From contig BMAT01005601.1 of assembly GCA_019649035.1 (NCBI GenBank), positions 331,100 to 353,575 of the forward strand: DNA of 22,476 nt, given 5' to 3'. The position numbers and the translations under genes were made by a program. Positions 1 to 11,526 of this stretch are shown here, in pieces; position 1 is the stretch's first letter, and each line of letters starts with the position of its first letter. The DNA comes from Elysia marginata. Its lineage: Eukaryota > Mollusca > Gastropoda > Plakobranchidae. Under the pieces are notes generated by a model that worked only from the letters and a program-made list of their open reading frames with translations, searched no databases and was not told the origin of the DNA.

Positions 1-42
<42 letters not shown>
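1..42. repeat. (CTA)n microsatellite, cut by the window edge
   Basis: Fourteen perfect CTA triplets run from the first base to position 42 and then break into TATTACG. The array probably extends to the left outside the window. The same triplet makes up the much longer array at 17982-18434. Nothing suggests that it is translated. Confidence 0.95.
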
Positions 43-3000
43 TTACGCCACAATAAACGTGTGACGTTCATTATTTTGGTTGATTATTAATGGGAAAATA
101 CTGAGCAACTCTGTTACTTACTCCAATAAGTAAATTAAATACGCTTGTTTTACCCCCTCAACTCCCCCAAGAGTCGGGAAGAACAATGAGGAATGGCCTG
201 ATCCCATCTTGCCCCCCGCGGTCAACTTCATATTGTGCCCTAAAAACAGCGTCCCTAGACACCCAGATATCTTGATCTAGATCGTACCGACATTTTCCTA
301 GTTTGAAACTTTTATGAGCTCACTCCTCTGCGCCACAAAATGGGGGCGTTTGAAAGAGCATGCTATAACGTGGTTTATCTGCTATTGGGAGACACGCAAT
401 GTAAATCTATCCGCTTGAGGTTTGTTGGGGCCAAAATTAGATCTAGTGCTCAGATGTCAAATTTGTTTCAAAAGGAGTGGACGCATAATTATATCTACCT
501 TATGTCAGCTTCAAAAGTTTAACTTTCATGCGAGTAATCAGTAACAGCGCTATTATATGACGTGAACATTAAAGCGTCCCGCATGCGATAACTACGTTCA
601 TCCTCAAAATTAGCATTTCATAGAAACAAATTAAGTTACGCTACAGTTTTATATAATAAAAGATGAAACGTTTCACCTCCATCTTGCCTCTCTGCAGTTA
701 TGTTTGTTCCTAATTTAAGCCTTATATTACTCTGATAATTTTTTTATGCCGATGTTGCTATAGCAAATGAACTCCCTAGTAGTCTGTAGGCATACGGAAA
801 GGTCATTATTTTACGCACTTCTGCCTGCCTTTTTTCCTCAAAATGGTCGGCAGAATAATGCACATCAACAAAATAGTTTTCCTCGCTTTGATTGTTATTT
901 TCTGTATAATTTAGGTTTGATTTAGATCTAAAATTTAGATTAAGAGTCCTCAGTTTTGACTTATATCTATAAATCAATTTAAATAATCTAGATTTAGAGC
1001 TAGATATAAAAGACATCTTGATCTAGAGTCTATATTAGGCCTAGATCTAGACTAGGTTTTGGGTGCCATTTTTTCTTTAATTTTGGGCTATGTGTGTCAA
1101 GGTATGTAATTCACAAAGTTCGCCTTTTTGACTAGTAGATTTAGTCAGCTTTAGATGAATGTCTCTTTTAGTTACTCACACATCTGCCTCTCACGCGCGA
1201 ACGTGTTAAAAACTTCCCGATATATTAAAAATATCCATTCGCTCTTTGTTCAAAGAAAGGGTAACATTTTGAATATTTTTTTTTAGTCGTTGAGCGAATT
1301 CTTTCTACGTGTGTTTAAGATTGCACGAAATTTATTTAGTGAAGGTTACTAAAGCAGGTGTTTAAGGCATTTAAAAACTAAAAAAAAATGGTTATGGATT
1401 AACTTTGACTTTTCTTTCCTTCAATGGAAACACGTATTTCGCATAAATTTCATTAAATTTTTTTTTATTTTTGTTAATGAACTTTTCTTTTCTAAAAATT
1501 GAGAGCCACTGATTTCTCTGAGTCTTTATTTTACGAATAAATCTTTTACAAAGTTGTTGTGGAGAAAAAAGCATAACCTAAAATGCTAGCCTACAAATTG
1601 TTACTCTTTTACATTGGTTATCGCGTGCCTCTCAATAAACTAAAAGTTAGAGAACGCCTGCACGGAAGCAATTGAGATGTATGACGCACGAACACAAGAC
1701 AATAAACTCTAATAAGAACGCTTCCGGACAGTTCGATTTGCTCTACAAATAAAATCATTTATTACGGTTAATATCAACAGCGATTCTTTTCTATGAGGAA
1801 CATAATAGCTGGTTTCCTCTTTTTCACAAAGTTTAACATAAAACGATAATTACCTTAAAAATAACCCGTAAGAGTTTTTTTTAATCTAAGGCTGCATGAA
1901 TTGTGTTTTATATTTTCGACCCATCGGGTTATAGAGTTGGGCAATTACGTTTAGTGCAATGGGTATACCGTTTTGCCATGTTCGACCAAAAGGCATCACC
2001 GTGACACTTCTTCAATCTATGGGTACTGTCGTTTATTCGAATATGTCAGAACTTGGAGAGCTTCACCACTTCAAGTCTTTCATCTATTCGGTGGAAAGTT
2101 GTTGATAAATCTTAACACAACTTAACCTTTGTCAAAGAGGGTGCGGTATGATTGGGCCTCTTCTTTTTGATGCTGTAATTTTTTTGTACATAGAAAACTT
2201 AAGAGGCTTGCTACTTATTAGTTTCTTACTTACCTGGTGACTTCAACTGATGCAAAATTTTTTTTTTCTAGTCTTTGCCACCGAACGCAGTCCCGAGACT
2301 TCACAATCATCTTTTCCCTAGTAGTCCAATATGCACCAAAGCAAATTTAACCAATGTTTCAGAGCATTACAGTACGGGCTGTCTCCTGTTGGGCGCTCAA
2401 ATACTAACATTCCACAAATTTTAAATTTTAAGTATTGCCTTAGATGTTTATGTTTTCATTCATAGTTTGTAAATATGATATAACTGTTTGAACAGCACGG
2501 ATAGTTTATCCTGCTTGATATTTTCAAGTGTGCATGTTTTGCATAGGAACAGCTGCTACCGCTTTACTCTGCGGCGAACCATTTCGGGTTTTTCAACTGT
2601 GATAACAGAATATTTTTTTACGTAAATCTACGTACTGGTGTGGAATTGTGTATCGACAGTAACGTTTAAAGGTTTATGAAATTTTCTGGCAGAAGGTTGA
2701 TAAAAACTACTGCACAACTTAATGGTGGATACGGTCTGGCGCCTCTTTGGGCGGTATAAAAAAGTAAACAAGCTTTCTTAAAATATGTATTGTTAGGATG
2801 GATGCTGGGCGTTTCCAAAATACCAATAGAACGTGCGGCGGAATCTTAAAACATAACGGGTGTACTGCTAATATTAGTTGATTATCAAGCCGTGACGGAC
2901 TCGCAAAAATGTTGCCATGATCTTTATTTTGATTCTAATTTACCCTTGAAAGCTGTACACAATTTAGTTTTCTCATTTTAGATATTCTAAGAATTATTAG

Positions 3001-4263
3001 AAGGTCAGCCTTAGCTGGTTTCGATATCAGCTGAAATTAAAAAGAGCGTAAGATTATTGATGCTGATGCTCAGAAACTATTTGTTCTTTTTTGCGTTAAA
3101 AAGTCAAGAAAGTAGATGTGCACCAGTGATGATTATAGCGTCATTTATTACACTTTCAATACCACAACCTAATTACACTCAGGACACTTAGCTACCAGCT
3201 TTTTTTCTGCCAAGCTTTTTTAAAAACTTTAGTAAAGAACATTTCTAAGAAACTTCTTAAACCTTCATTAATACTCTTAAAAGGCCTTGCAGTTGACTAT
3301 TTTTATCAAACACTCTTGGATGAATGAACAATTAAAATAAAACATTCTGGTACTTCGTTTAGAGTGTTTACAGTTGGCTGTGTGTAGCAAGCAATCTAGC
3401 GGCGGTTTTTCTGGTCTATCTTACAAATTCAAGACATTTTGTCACTGTTAAAGACAAATCAACAGCGAAGAAACCCAGCCCCTTTAGCCAAAAAAAGCCC
3501 AAAAAGATCATTGAAGCAGTGTGCTTGACTATTTTTTAAAACTATTTTAAAGACAGTGTGGAAAAAAAAAACTTAAGACAATAAAAAATGCATCACTATA
3601 CTAACATGCTGAGGATGCAGTTAGGTTTCTAGGAAGGCAAAAACAAGGCAATCGTAAACATTATCATCTTTATCAACATTATTGCTGAACAAGTAGGTGG
3701 AGATCGGGATCAAGACCATCGACGGGCCTCTGGTTCATCAAGATGAATGTTTCCTGTATTCCTGTATTGTCATCATCATTATTATTGCTGCTGTTGGTCG
3801 TTTTTCACTATCAATGTTGTTGTTAATATAATACTGTTTTGTTTTCGTCATTGGGTTTGTTTGTTTGTTTGACAACTGCTGCCAACTATTTCAAACGCCA
3901 CAGGATCAATGGCTGCACGCTAAGATGAGATCTCTTATGAACTTGGGTTCTAACAAGGTTAATGTCAAGTGATTGAAATCATTTCTCCTTGACATTTGGG
4001 TTTGTTTGTCGACGATTTTCTTTAAAAAGTGGTAACAATAAATTAGAACAGATGAGATTGCTGAATATAACAGTGAAAAATATATCATTGTTTTCTTCTT
4101 CAATTTTACGAAGTAGCGCCCTGAAAGGCTTTGGCGACAACATATTAAGTCACATGTTTTAAAATCTTGGTGAAAGGAACAGAGGAAGCCAAAGTGGTAC
4201 CGCTAATGCTTCCGAATGGTGAGTTCTTGCGAAAATGGATTTAAAAAAAATACGTACTTACCT
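43..4263. other. AT-rich sequence with no recognisable gene
   Basis: No reading frame here exceeds about 90 codons, and the short ones have no recognisable domain, biased composition or splice-site support. Notable content is a set of CTAGATCTAG-type palindromes (about 269-284, 905-935 and 1012-1056), a short TTTG run near 3856-3871, and a weak pair of similar segments near 2094-2165 and 2692-2760. Regulatory DNA or introns cannot be excluded. Confidence 0.6.
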
Positions 4264-4374
4264 ATGTAGAGAGATTTATATGGAGATAGAGACGGATAGA
4301 CAGAAAGACAGAGAGAGGGGGAGGGAGAGAGAGAAAGAGAGAGGGAGAGAGATAGAGAGAGAGAGAGAGAGATA
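4264..4374 (+). repeat. GA-rich (purine) microsatellite
   Basis: An imperfect run of GA, GATA and GGGA units becomes nearly pure (GA)n by 4355-4370. It is a plain low-complexity purine tract. It resembles other GA/GATA tracts of this window but is shorter. Confidence 0.9.
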
Positions 4375-7300
4375 TGCCAACTAAACTAAGCTTGTAAAAA
4401 ATTGATAGAAGGAGTAAAAAGCGATGAGCTTTTTAGTTTTTCTTTATAGCAAGTTAACTTCTTATTTTTTTTCTCATCAATAAAAGCCTAAGACAAGTGA
4501 AAACTAAAAGAATAGGATGGGTGTTCTAATACATTATAGTAACTGAATACAAAAACTTCTTCGGTATAATTGGTGTAAGGACCGTGACCTTTACGACAAT
4601 CGAAGTCGTGTCACTGGCATTATACGATTTTCTTGTAGTGCTCTTTAGTTACCATAATGATTGTTTTACTAGCATAATTGTAAGATGGGAGGAATCTTTC
4701 GCCCACGATAAAAAAAGATTCTGGAAGACGACAATTTATACTTTATAAGAATAGTATTTATAAGGAAAGCAAATAAAAACCTGTCTATTGTTAACATGTC
4801 ACTAGAAAAAAAAGTAAAGTTTGTAAAACTTATTCTCAACATGATTTGTGGCTAGCACTCGGTATAAAAAGTTGTCAGGAGCCTCGTTTATCTAGGCACA
4901 CGGTATACTGATGTAATTTTGCGATTAGTTTCCTCGCCGCCTTCAATGAGTATTTCGACGAGACTTGCATAACTTAGCAAAGAAAAATATATCTAAACTC
5001 AATTGCGTTGTGAATTTATTTAAAATAACACGAGGGCCTGTACGACTTGAAAAACAAAAAAAAATCAAAGCAAAAAGGAAATTGGTTGCAGTATAAAAGT
5101 TCTGTTTTTTCCGGAGTCTTTTTTTGTAAATGAACCAGCTCGAATCATACCAATGACAGTGATTTCGGGCATTTCCACTAGAAAGCCTACGTCTATCCAC
5201 TGCTAATTTCATACCTTTAAAATCTTTCAATCATTCCGAGAAAGAGCATTACGTTGTAGACAAAACTATGAAGTAAGAAAAAACCATTCTTGAAATTCCC
5301 GATTTGGTTAATTTTCGATCCATTTTTCCTGCTTTGCTTGTAACTGAAAATGTTACTTGTTTCTAATGCACACACCTCAAAAACTTATTTGACAAGGAAG
5401 TCTAGCACATCAATTTTAAAGAAAGTGATTTGCGAGTCTGCTAGACAGTGTGAAACACATAATTCGACAAACATTTCAAAGCTGCCATTACATCTTTATT
5501 TGATATCAGTTTTGAAGTTTTTCGGTAATACAACAGTAACCTTTGTTGCTAAATCTTTTTAAAAATTCAGACTACAGGTTATCTTTTAGAATTTATCTCA
5601 AATGTTTCTGATTAAATTCTATTTTTTAAATTTTGTTTTGTTTTGATTTCTTAAGGGTGCTTTCATTAATAGAAATAACTTGCTTTCTTGTAAATATAGT
5701 CATATAAAACAAAACTAAAAGCATTAATTTTAATAGAAAGAATACAATATAAAGTGAAAACGCTAGTGCATAACCATTTGTGTGTATGACGTTGAGTAAA
5801 ATAATGATAGTAGGCCTACTTGTCTGCAATGTATGGCGAATCAATACAGAAATTTTTGAATATTCATGAACACATCGGTATTATGCATTCGTGTTTTAAG
5901 GTAGACATATAGACAACCAAAAAAGAATTAATGTTAAACGAATTTTTTTAGAACTCCTAATACCAACATCACAGTAAATTCAACAGCTTCCACACAACCA
6001 CGGCGAATCTCCGAAAACTAAAATAAATCACAACCAAACTATCGTGGCTTGCAGGGTTTTGTGAACCCAAAACTCACCTTGACATGCCTTTTAAAATATA
6101 CGATTTATGAATTAATTAAAAAAAAGAAAAAAACTCGGACACACAACTCACAACCCGTATAAAATCTCTCGAATAATTGGAAAGCCGCCTACCAAAACAG
6201 CCTCTAGACTTGTAGATTATGTTTCAACTCAAATCGAATACTTAGTTTTGATTGAATGCAGCTTGAAACAAACAGCAGTTGGTCAAGCATGACTTGGATT
6301 TACGCAAGTACATTCATATTAACACTGCCCTTCTGTTGACCCAAACCTGGCGGATATTATTCAGGAATCAACACGATGCTCCATGTATATTTACACTAAG
6401 TTGAACCTAGGGTACCTTTTTATTTCACTATTATTCTAGATTACCATCTAGAACTACCCCTGGTCATGAGTTAGGTAGCAAACACGTGACGCCTCTTACT
6501 AACTTACAGAACGTACAGTAAAGTCAAGAGGAGATTGTGATTGGAAAGCCTAAAATTACGTGGGTGATCGATTAATAGACCAAAATCATAATAATTAGGC
6601 CTGGGGCCTATAGATCGCAACGCCATGCTGCAGTGTGCGTAATAGCAGAGGGGGTAAAACTGCTGTGATTACATTCCGGTCTGTGCAGTGTTTGGCGTTT
6701 GCCTCGGTCCTGGTACCGGTACGCCAACATGCGTGCGTATTGTTTTGGTCAAACTACTGTTATTGATCTATAATAGTTTGTTTACTTTGTATCTAGTGTA
6801 ACTCGTATCTCGTCCCTGTTGGGACTTAGCGCTACCTCGTTTGCGTGGATACTGCAATTGATCTCTCTCTTTTTTTTTAAATTCTTTTCATCAAATATAG
6901 CTATCAGGTGTGCGTTAAATGTTTTTTGCAGCTCCTTATTTCTTTTTCATGCTTGGGTTTGGATTAAAGTAATTTTATGATCCTTTGTTTACTTATTTTG
7001 CAACTAATATAACTACCTATTTCGTGGTGGAATGCAATGTAAACTCTTTCTGCCGCGTTATTTTTTCACAGCATTGTATTAATCTAAAACTTCATTTTCT
7101 TTGCATCTCATATAGCTCTCGGTTCTCTACTGAAATTCACTGCCACCATCATTTATTTAGTCCAATAGTGTCAGTTACAGGAGTGTTAACTTTTTGTCTG
7201 TTGTTTGCTAATTTTGCGGCTAGCTGCTCGGTCACCTTAGAAAAAAAAATATTTTACTCCCTTTGGTGTATGTTGTACTCATATCACTGCTATTGATCTA

Positions 7301-7381
7301 CTGTGGTAGGGAATCAAAGAATGGGTTAACACCCAATTACAAAAATCCCTCCTTTTCTTTAGGCCCCCAGAATGCTGCATT
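4375..7381. other. AT-rich sequence with no recognisable gene
   Basis: Only short reading frames of up to 103 codons occur and none resembles a known family. The frame at 6985-7296 on the plus strand has ordinary AT-rich composition and no upstream or downstream coding support. TAGGCCTA-type palindromes occur near 5812-5820 and 6596-6612. Introns, distal regulatory elements or old unrecognised transposon remains may be present, but nothing specific can be called. Confidence 0.55.
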
Positions 7382-7398
7382 ATCTACATCAGGCAACG

Positions 7399-7695
7399 GC
7401 TCTGGGGCCTAGCGGTAAAACACCCGCTCAGAGATCGGGAGGTGCGTGGTTCGATCCCCGGCCGAGTCAAACCAAGGACTTTAAAATTGGTATTAACAGC
7501 TGATCCGCCTAGTTTCTGGCATTGTGGATTTTATGTTAAGTCTGGTCGGCCCGTAGTCAGAATAATGTGACTGGATGTGGTGTATGCAAGCGCTCCTTAC
7601 ATCGCAGTGTGGCAGCACGCTTTCAATTGTCCACAGCACCGTCTCTGATATAACCTCGAAGTTGACTGGGACGTTAAAATTCAAACAATCAAAAA
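7399..7695 (+). mobile_element. tRNA-derived SINE, copy 1 (full length)
   Basis: The left end carries a tRNA-like head with an A-box-like CTAGCGGTAAAAC and a canonical pol III B box, GGTTCGATCCC (about 7449-7459). A body follows that is shared with the copies at 8852, 19513 (reverse) and 20238, ending in TTAAAATTCAAACAATC. The 9-base sequence ATCTACATC stands on both sides (7382-7390 and 7696-7704) and is read as the target-site duplication, with 8 bases between it and the conserved SINE start. Length is about 297 bases. The element has no protein and would depend on a LINE partner whose tail it shares; that partner is not identified here. SINE identity is firm, family name unknown. Confidence 0.88.
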
Positions 7696-7842
7696 ATCTA
7701 CATCGCGCTTGCCTTCTTCTTTCCGCATACTTACCTTCAGCGCGTCTGATATTCTGTCTTTGAGTTTCCTCTCATCGTTATCTTACAAACATTTTTTAAA
7801 AACTCCCTATAACCATTTTATGCTTCTCTTTATCATAGTTGA

Positions 7843-8089
7843 AGCGGAAACTTGCGTATGCTGGACACATCATGAGAGGCAGCTCGGCATCTTTGCTACA
7901 ACTATACCTAGAGGGGAAAATCGAAGGGAAGAGAGGACATGGAAGGCCAAGAAGTAACTGGATGGACGATGTAAACGAATGGTCAAGGTCGACAAGCTAT
8001 AGAGATACGAAACGGAAGGCCGAGAACAGAGAAAAATGGTTGCCAACGACCAAACACGGCACTTGATTATTATTATTATCATTATTATA
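7843..8089 (+). mobile_element. 5'-truncated LINE: C-terminal end of a non-LTR retrotransposon ORF plus tail
   Basis: About 73 open codons end in TGA at 8064-8066. They encode the typical C-terminal end of a non-LTR retrotransposon reverse transcriptase protein: a GHIMRG motif, then EGKIEGKRGHGRPR, then a W-x-DDV-x-EW segment and a closing EKW. An imperfect (ATT)n tail follows directly (8064-8089), as in many LINEs. The insertion is bounded by a perfect 11-base target-site duplication, ATCATAGTTGA, at 7832-7842 and 8090-8100. Severe 5' truncation, an intact frame and a perfect duplication suggest a fairly recent, dead-on-arrival insertion. The catalytic reverse transcriptase and endonuclease domains are absent. 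The clade is not certain. Confidence 0.85.
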
Positions 8090-8399
8090 ATCATAGTTGA
8101 TATCTTCCTCTGTCTTTCTGTTTATCTGTCTGACTTTCTGTGCATCTCTAGCTATTACTCTCAGTCTCTATGTATCTATCTATCAATCTATCGCAGCGGT
8201 TGGCAAAGAATTTCTATTTCTCTATCTTTCTTTTAGGATGTTTTTGATAGAACTCTTTGGTTTGAAAACAATTCTTTTACAACAACTTTCCATTTTGCAA
8301 ACTTCATACTCTATTCTCTTCGGTGGGTAAAAGCTGCACATAAAAAGATCACAAGTCATATGAATGAGAAGGTTATCTGTGTAGCGTTATTTGTTGCTG

Positions 8400-8544
8400 T
8401 TTTTCTGTTATTGTTGTTGTTCTTATTGTTTAATAATTATTATTATCATATTTGTTTTTCATAATTATCAATAATAATGTTATTATGATTATCACGTTGA
8501 TTATTATTGTTACGAATAATATATTATTACCGTATTTTATTTTT

Positions 8545-8575
<31 letters not shown>

Positions 8576-8640
8576 TTAATATTATTATTATTATTTTCAT
8601 CATCACCATTAACATTATTAAAACCATTTGCATTCTTTTT
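8400..8640. repeat. ATT-rich low-complexity tract
   Basis: Imperfect (TTA)n/(ATT)n with TTG and CAT interruptions runs through this stretch and is purest at about 8539-8596. The open frames on both strands here are poly-Ile artefacts. It could be an old LINE tail, because the nearby LINE also ends in ATT units, but no coding remnant adjoins it. Confidence 0.8.
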
Positions 8641-8851
8641 TTGATTATGCTGTTGGTGATGGTAGTTTTGTTAGTTTGTTGAAATTGTTATTATTCATAT
8701 GATTATATTGCTCCCCAATAAAGTTAATATTGAGCCTGTATGAAGATAAACTAAAATTATTTCGTAAACGAATAGCGCACATTGAAAACGCCAGATAAAA
8801 CCTCTCTCTTTTAAACTTATGAAATGAACGCGATTGCATGTAAGAAAACCA

Positions 8852-9038
8852 GCTCTGTGGCCTAGCGGTAAGAGACTCGCTCAGAGATCGGGATGTGCGT
8901 GGTTCGATCCCCTGACGAGTCAAAACAAGGACTTTAAAACTGGTATTAGCAGCTGATCCTCTTAGTGTCTGGCATTATGGATTTAGTGTTAAGTCTGGTT
9001 TGCGCGGTGTCAGGATAATGTGACTGGGTGTGGTGTAC
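8852..9038 (+). mobile_element. tRNA-derived SINE, copy 2 (lacks the 3' third)
   Basis: The head is the same as in copy 1, with CTAGCGGTAAGA and B box GGTTCGATCCC, and the body continues in register to GTGACTGGGTGTGGTGTA. The sequence then leaves the family, so about 100 bases present in the other copies are missing. A convincing target-site duplication was not found; TGTAAGAAAA before and TGTACTAAAA after are only suggestive. The minus-strand reading frame over this element is the reverse complement of the SINE head and not a gene. Confidence 0.83.
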
Positions 9039-10138
9039 TAAAAATAATTTTGATTCAGATGTTTCATGTGCAAAGCGTCGCACACGGAAATTCATGGTTT
9101 ACTGTAAAAAAGAAGTCAACTTAAAGCGGTGGAGATAGGTTAGTTGACCAAGGCTGTGAGGAATAGAAATATATTGTTAGTTTAATAAAGTTTTTCGTGT
9201 GATTTCAAATGGGTTTCTTAGTAAACCGAATCTAAAAATAGCCCGGATTGATAAATCATGTAGATAATTAAAACTTTTTTTTCTGATGGGGATAAAGCAG
9301 ATGGCTTTTTAAAACTTCCAAAAGCGAAGCTTTGTGATCTGCATAAATAAAAAAGAAGTATATGTTTTATTTAAGTGTTCATAATACAAAAGACGTTGCG
9401 TCTCTGTATCCTTTATGCTTCATAATGCGTGTAATATTTCCCATTCAATCTTCGTTTCCACTGTGTTTGGCTTTGATTTAAGCTTCGCAATCAGACCACT
9501 ATGATAATCCAATACACTGTACTACGTTGCGGTTGGCGTTGGCCAAGTCTAGCACTACTTGTATTTGATGGACGAAATGACGCTTGCACTCAAATTATGG
9601 GAGGTAGATTAACGCTTTTTTTCTCCTCGTGGTTTTGCCTGTTTGAGGGAACTATCAAGTCCACATTTCTATGTTTGGATAGGCCTTCATTGCGGTCAGT
9701 GTGCACTAGGGCTATGAATAATTATAGGGTAAATAATGATTCGTTAATATCCGGAAAGCAGTCGATGTTCATTACATTTTCTTTTAACAGTAGTCTACCA
9801 GCCTTTTACTCTGTACGATCCCTGATATAAATGAAAATGATACAGCAAGAGTTTTAAAATAAATGTGCTATTATTCTAAAAAAAAACCCAACCAGTTCGG
9901 GTGAGAAAGTTGTTCTTATTCTTTAGAGGATAGTAAAGTAAAGCGGTGAACTAAAGCATTTTAAACGCACGGAGGTTTTTAAAACTAACACGATGCTGTC
10001 AATACCGTAATGGACATCTAGATCTATTTTATAGGTATAAAAAGTGATCAAAATAATAAATCTTGACAGGCCTTAATGCTTGAATCACACTTGCAGTTCG
10101 GCCATACTCTTATTATTTTAACTCGACCAAACACCTAT
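9039..10138. other. AT-rich sequence with no recognisable gene
   Basis: A plus-strand frame at 9501-9830 (109 codons) has no recognisable motif, no low-complexity explanation and no splice support. It is most likely chance. A CTAGATCTA palindrome occurs near 10017-10025. Nothing else specific is seen. Confidence 0.5.
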
Positions 10139-10534
10139 AGGGAATGAGATTTCAACAAGAGTAGCGAAACTTTCCTGATGTCAATCTGAGTGAGATTTAA
10201 TCTTTAAGGCTAGCACATGCTGATTTACGTTCTAGCGTAATTTTCAGAAAACATTTTAAAGACAATACGATGTGAAAATAAAATGGGGTTACCTGCTGTC
10301 TTTTGAATACAATCTTTTAAAATTTATGCGACAGGTTTATTTTGAAGATAAGCTTTTTATTTAGCTCTATAGTTTTAAAGTTCTAGATGTAAAATCGTTT
10401 ATAAAATTAAGGAAATTACCAAAATAAGACTCTAAAATATAGGTCTATGTTACAATAGCCACTATAGTATTTTGGGGTGTTGTCTTCTAGAAAAGGGACG
10501 CTACTCTTGATTTACCTCTAATCTCATTCCCTAT
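10139..10534. mobile_element. MITE-like non-autonomous DNA transposon, about 395 bases
   Basis: The two ends are inverted repeats. The left end (10138-10167) reads ATAGGGAATGAGATT, 4 bases, then CAAGAGTAGCG. The right end, read on the minus strand (from 10534 leftward), gives the same 15 bases, a 10-base spacer, then the same CAAGAGTAGCG. If the element proper begins with GGGAATGAG, both ends are flanked by TA, as expected for a TA target duplication (Tc1/mariner or similar), but other boundaries are possible. The interior is AT-rich and has no open frame, so it would need a transposase from elsewhere. The matched two-block termini are hard to explain by chance; the superfamily is not settled. 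Confidence 0.65.
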
Positions 10535-10737
10535 TCTTTTTCTTCGTGTACAGCCTCACCCTTATCAATAGCGCAAAAAGTTGATTTTTACGTCTAAGCC
10601 TTCTCGGTTTAGACACTTAAACATAACCACCCATTATTTTGCACTCTTTTTTTTCGTCTATTTTCTGCTTGGAAAGCTCGCAATCGGGAAGAGTGGGTAG
10701 AGCCAGAAAGCAAGTAGCTTCATTTAACTCTCATACC

Positions 10738-10823
10738 ATACTGCCCCTGCCAGTTAAAGTGTGCAGTATCTGCAGTGAAAACCATAATGGGAGATACTGC
10801 AATTCGATTGTCAGGGGCAGTAT
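10738..10823 (+). other. 86-base near-perfect hairpin (inverted repeat)
   Basis: The left arm 10738-10771 and right arm 10792-10823 are complementary over almost their whole length: 12 consecutive pairs at the base (ATACTGCCCCTG), a middle section with three mismatches, two G.T pairs and a 2-base bulge, and 9 consecutive pairs next to the loop (GCAGTATCT). The loop is 20 bases. The size and shape fit a microRNA precursor or other hairpin RNA, but also a tiny inverted-repeat transposon or a simple inverted duplication. The open frame running through it is not evidence of coding. The fold is clear; function is unknown. Confidence 0.6.
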
Positions 10824-11040
10824 AGTAGCCAATCGGTGTGTCGATTATGGTATCGGTGGTCGCAGTGTGGGTTCACTAGGTGTAAAGTTTGTTGACATAG
10901 TTTTGTCTGGCGCCCACTGACCGACTGCAGGCGTACATTTACGTATGGTTGAGTTTGATTTGGGTATTGAACCCTAGATAGCCTAGGTTGAACCGAATTC
11001 GAGACAGAGGCCAAATGAGAATGCCAACATTCCCCTGTCT

Positions 11041-11440
11041 CTAATTGTCTGTCTGCCTATTTCTCTCTTTCTCTCTCTATCTATATTCCTATCAACCCCC
11101 CTCTGTCTCACTGCCTGTTTATCTCTTCCTTAAGCTATCTTTTCTCTCTCTGTCTGTGTCTCTCACTTCTCCCCTCTCCCTCCATCTCTGCCTGTCTGTC
11201 TCTCTCTCTATCTCTATCTATCTACCTGTGCTTGTGCTTAAGTTTTTCAATCTTTATTTTTTTACTCTCCTCAACTGTTCCGCAGACACATATTATCTCT
11301 CTTTTGGGCCTTCTCTCTCGTCGTCTCTCTCACTCTCTCTCTTTCTTTCTCTGTCTCTCTCGTTCTTCCTCACTCATTTTCTCTCCTTCTATCAGTACTT
11401 TTTGTCTCATTCGCGCTGTCCGTTTTTTTCTCGCTAAATC
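11041..11440 (+). repeat. Pyrimidine-rich (CT/TCTG/TCTA) low-complexity tract
   Basis: About 400 bases of imperfect CT, CTGT and CTAT units occur in this stretch, interrupted by a less repetitive segment near 11230-11290. The long plus-strand frames over it are Ser/Leu low-complexity translations of the repeat and are not genes. It resembles the CT-rich parts of the right-hand array (19813-21960) but lacks that array's core motif. Confidence 0.85.
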
Positions 11441-11526
11441 TCTTATTTGGCTTTTTTCTTGTTTTTATGTATATAATTTTGATAAATCTATTGTTCATTA
11501 TTCTATTTAACCTAACCAATCCTTGA

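Noticed and set aside
7398-7470. tRNA gene (same for the other three SINE heads)
   Set aside because: A and B boxes are present, but the acceptor, anticodon and T stems pair poorly, no convincing anticodon loop can be drawn, and the tRNA-like part continues into a shared SINE body.
8645-8923. A minus-strand frame with the sequence GIEPRTSRSLSESLTA
   Set aside because: This is the reverse complement of the SINE head around the B box, a frequent source of false gene calls. The minus-strand frame at 7493-7684 has the same origin.
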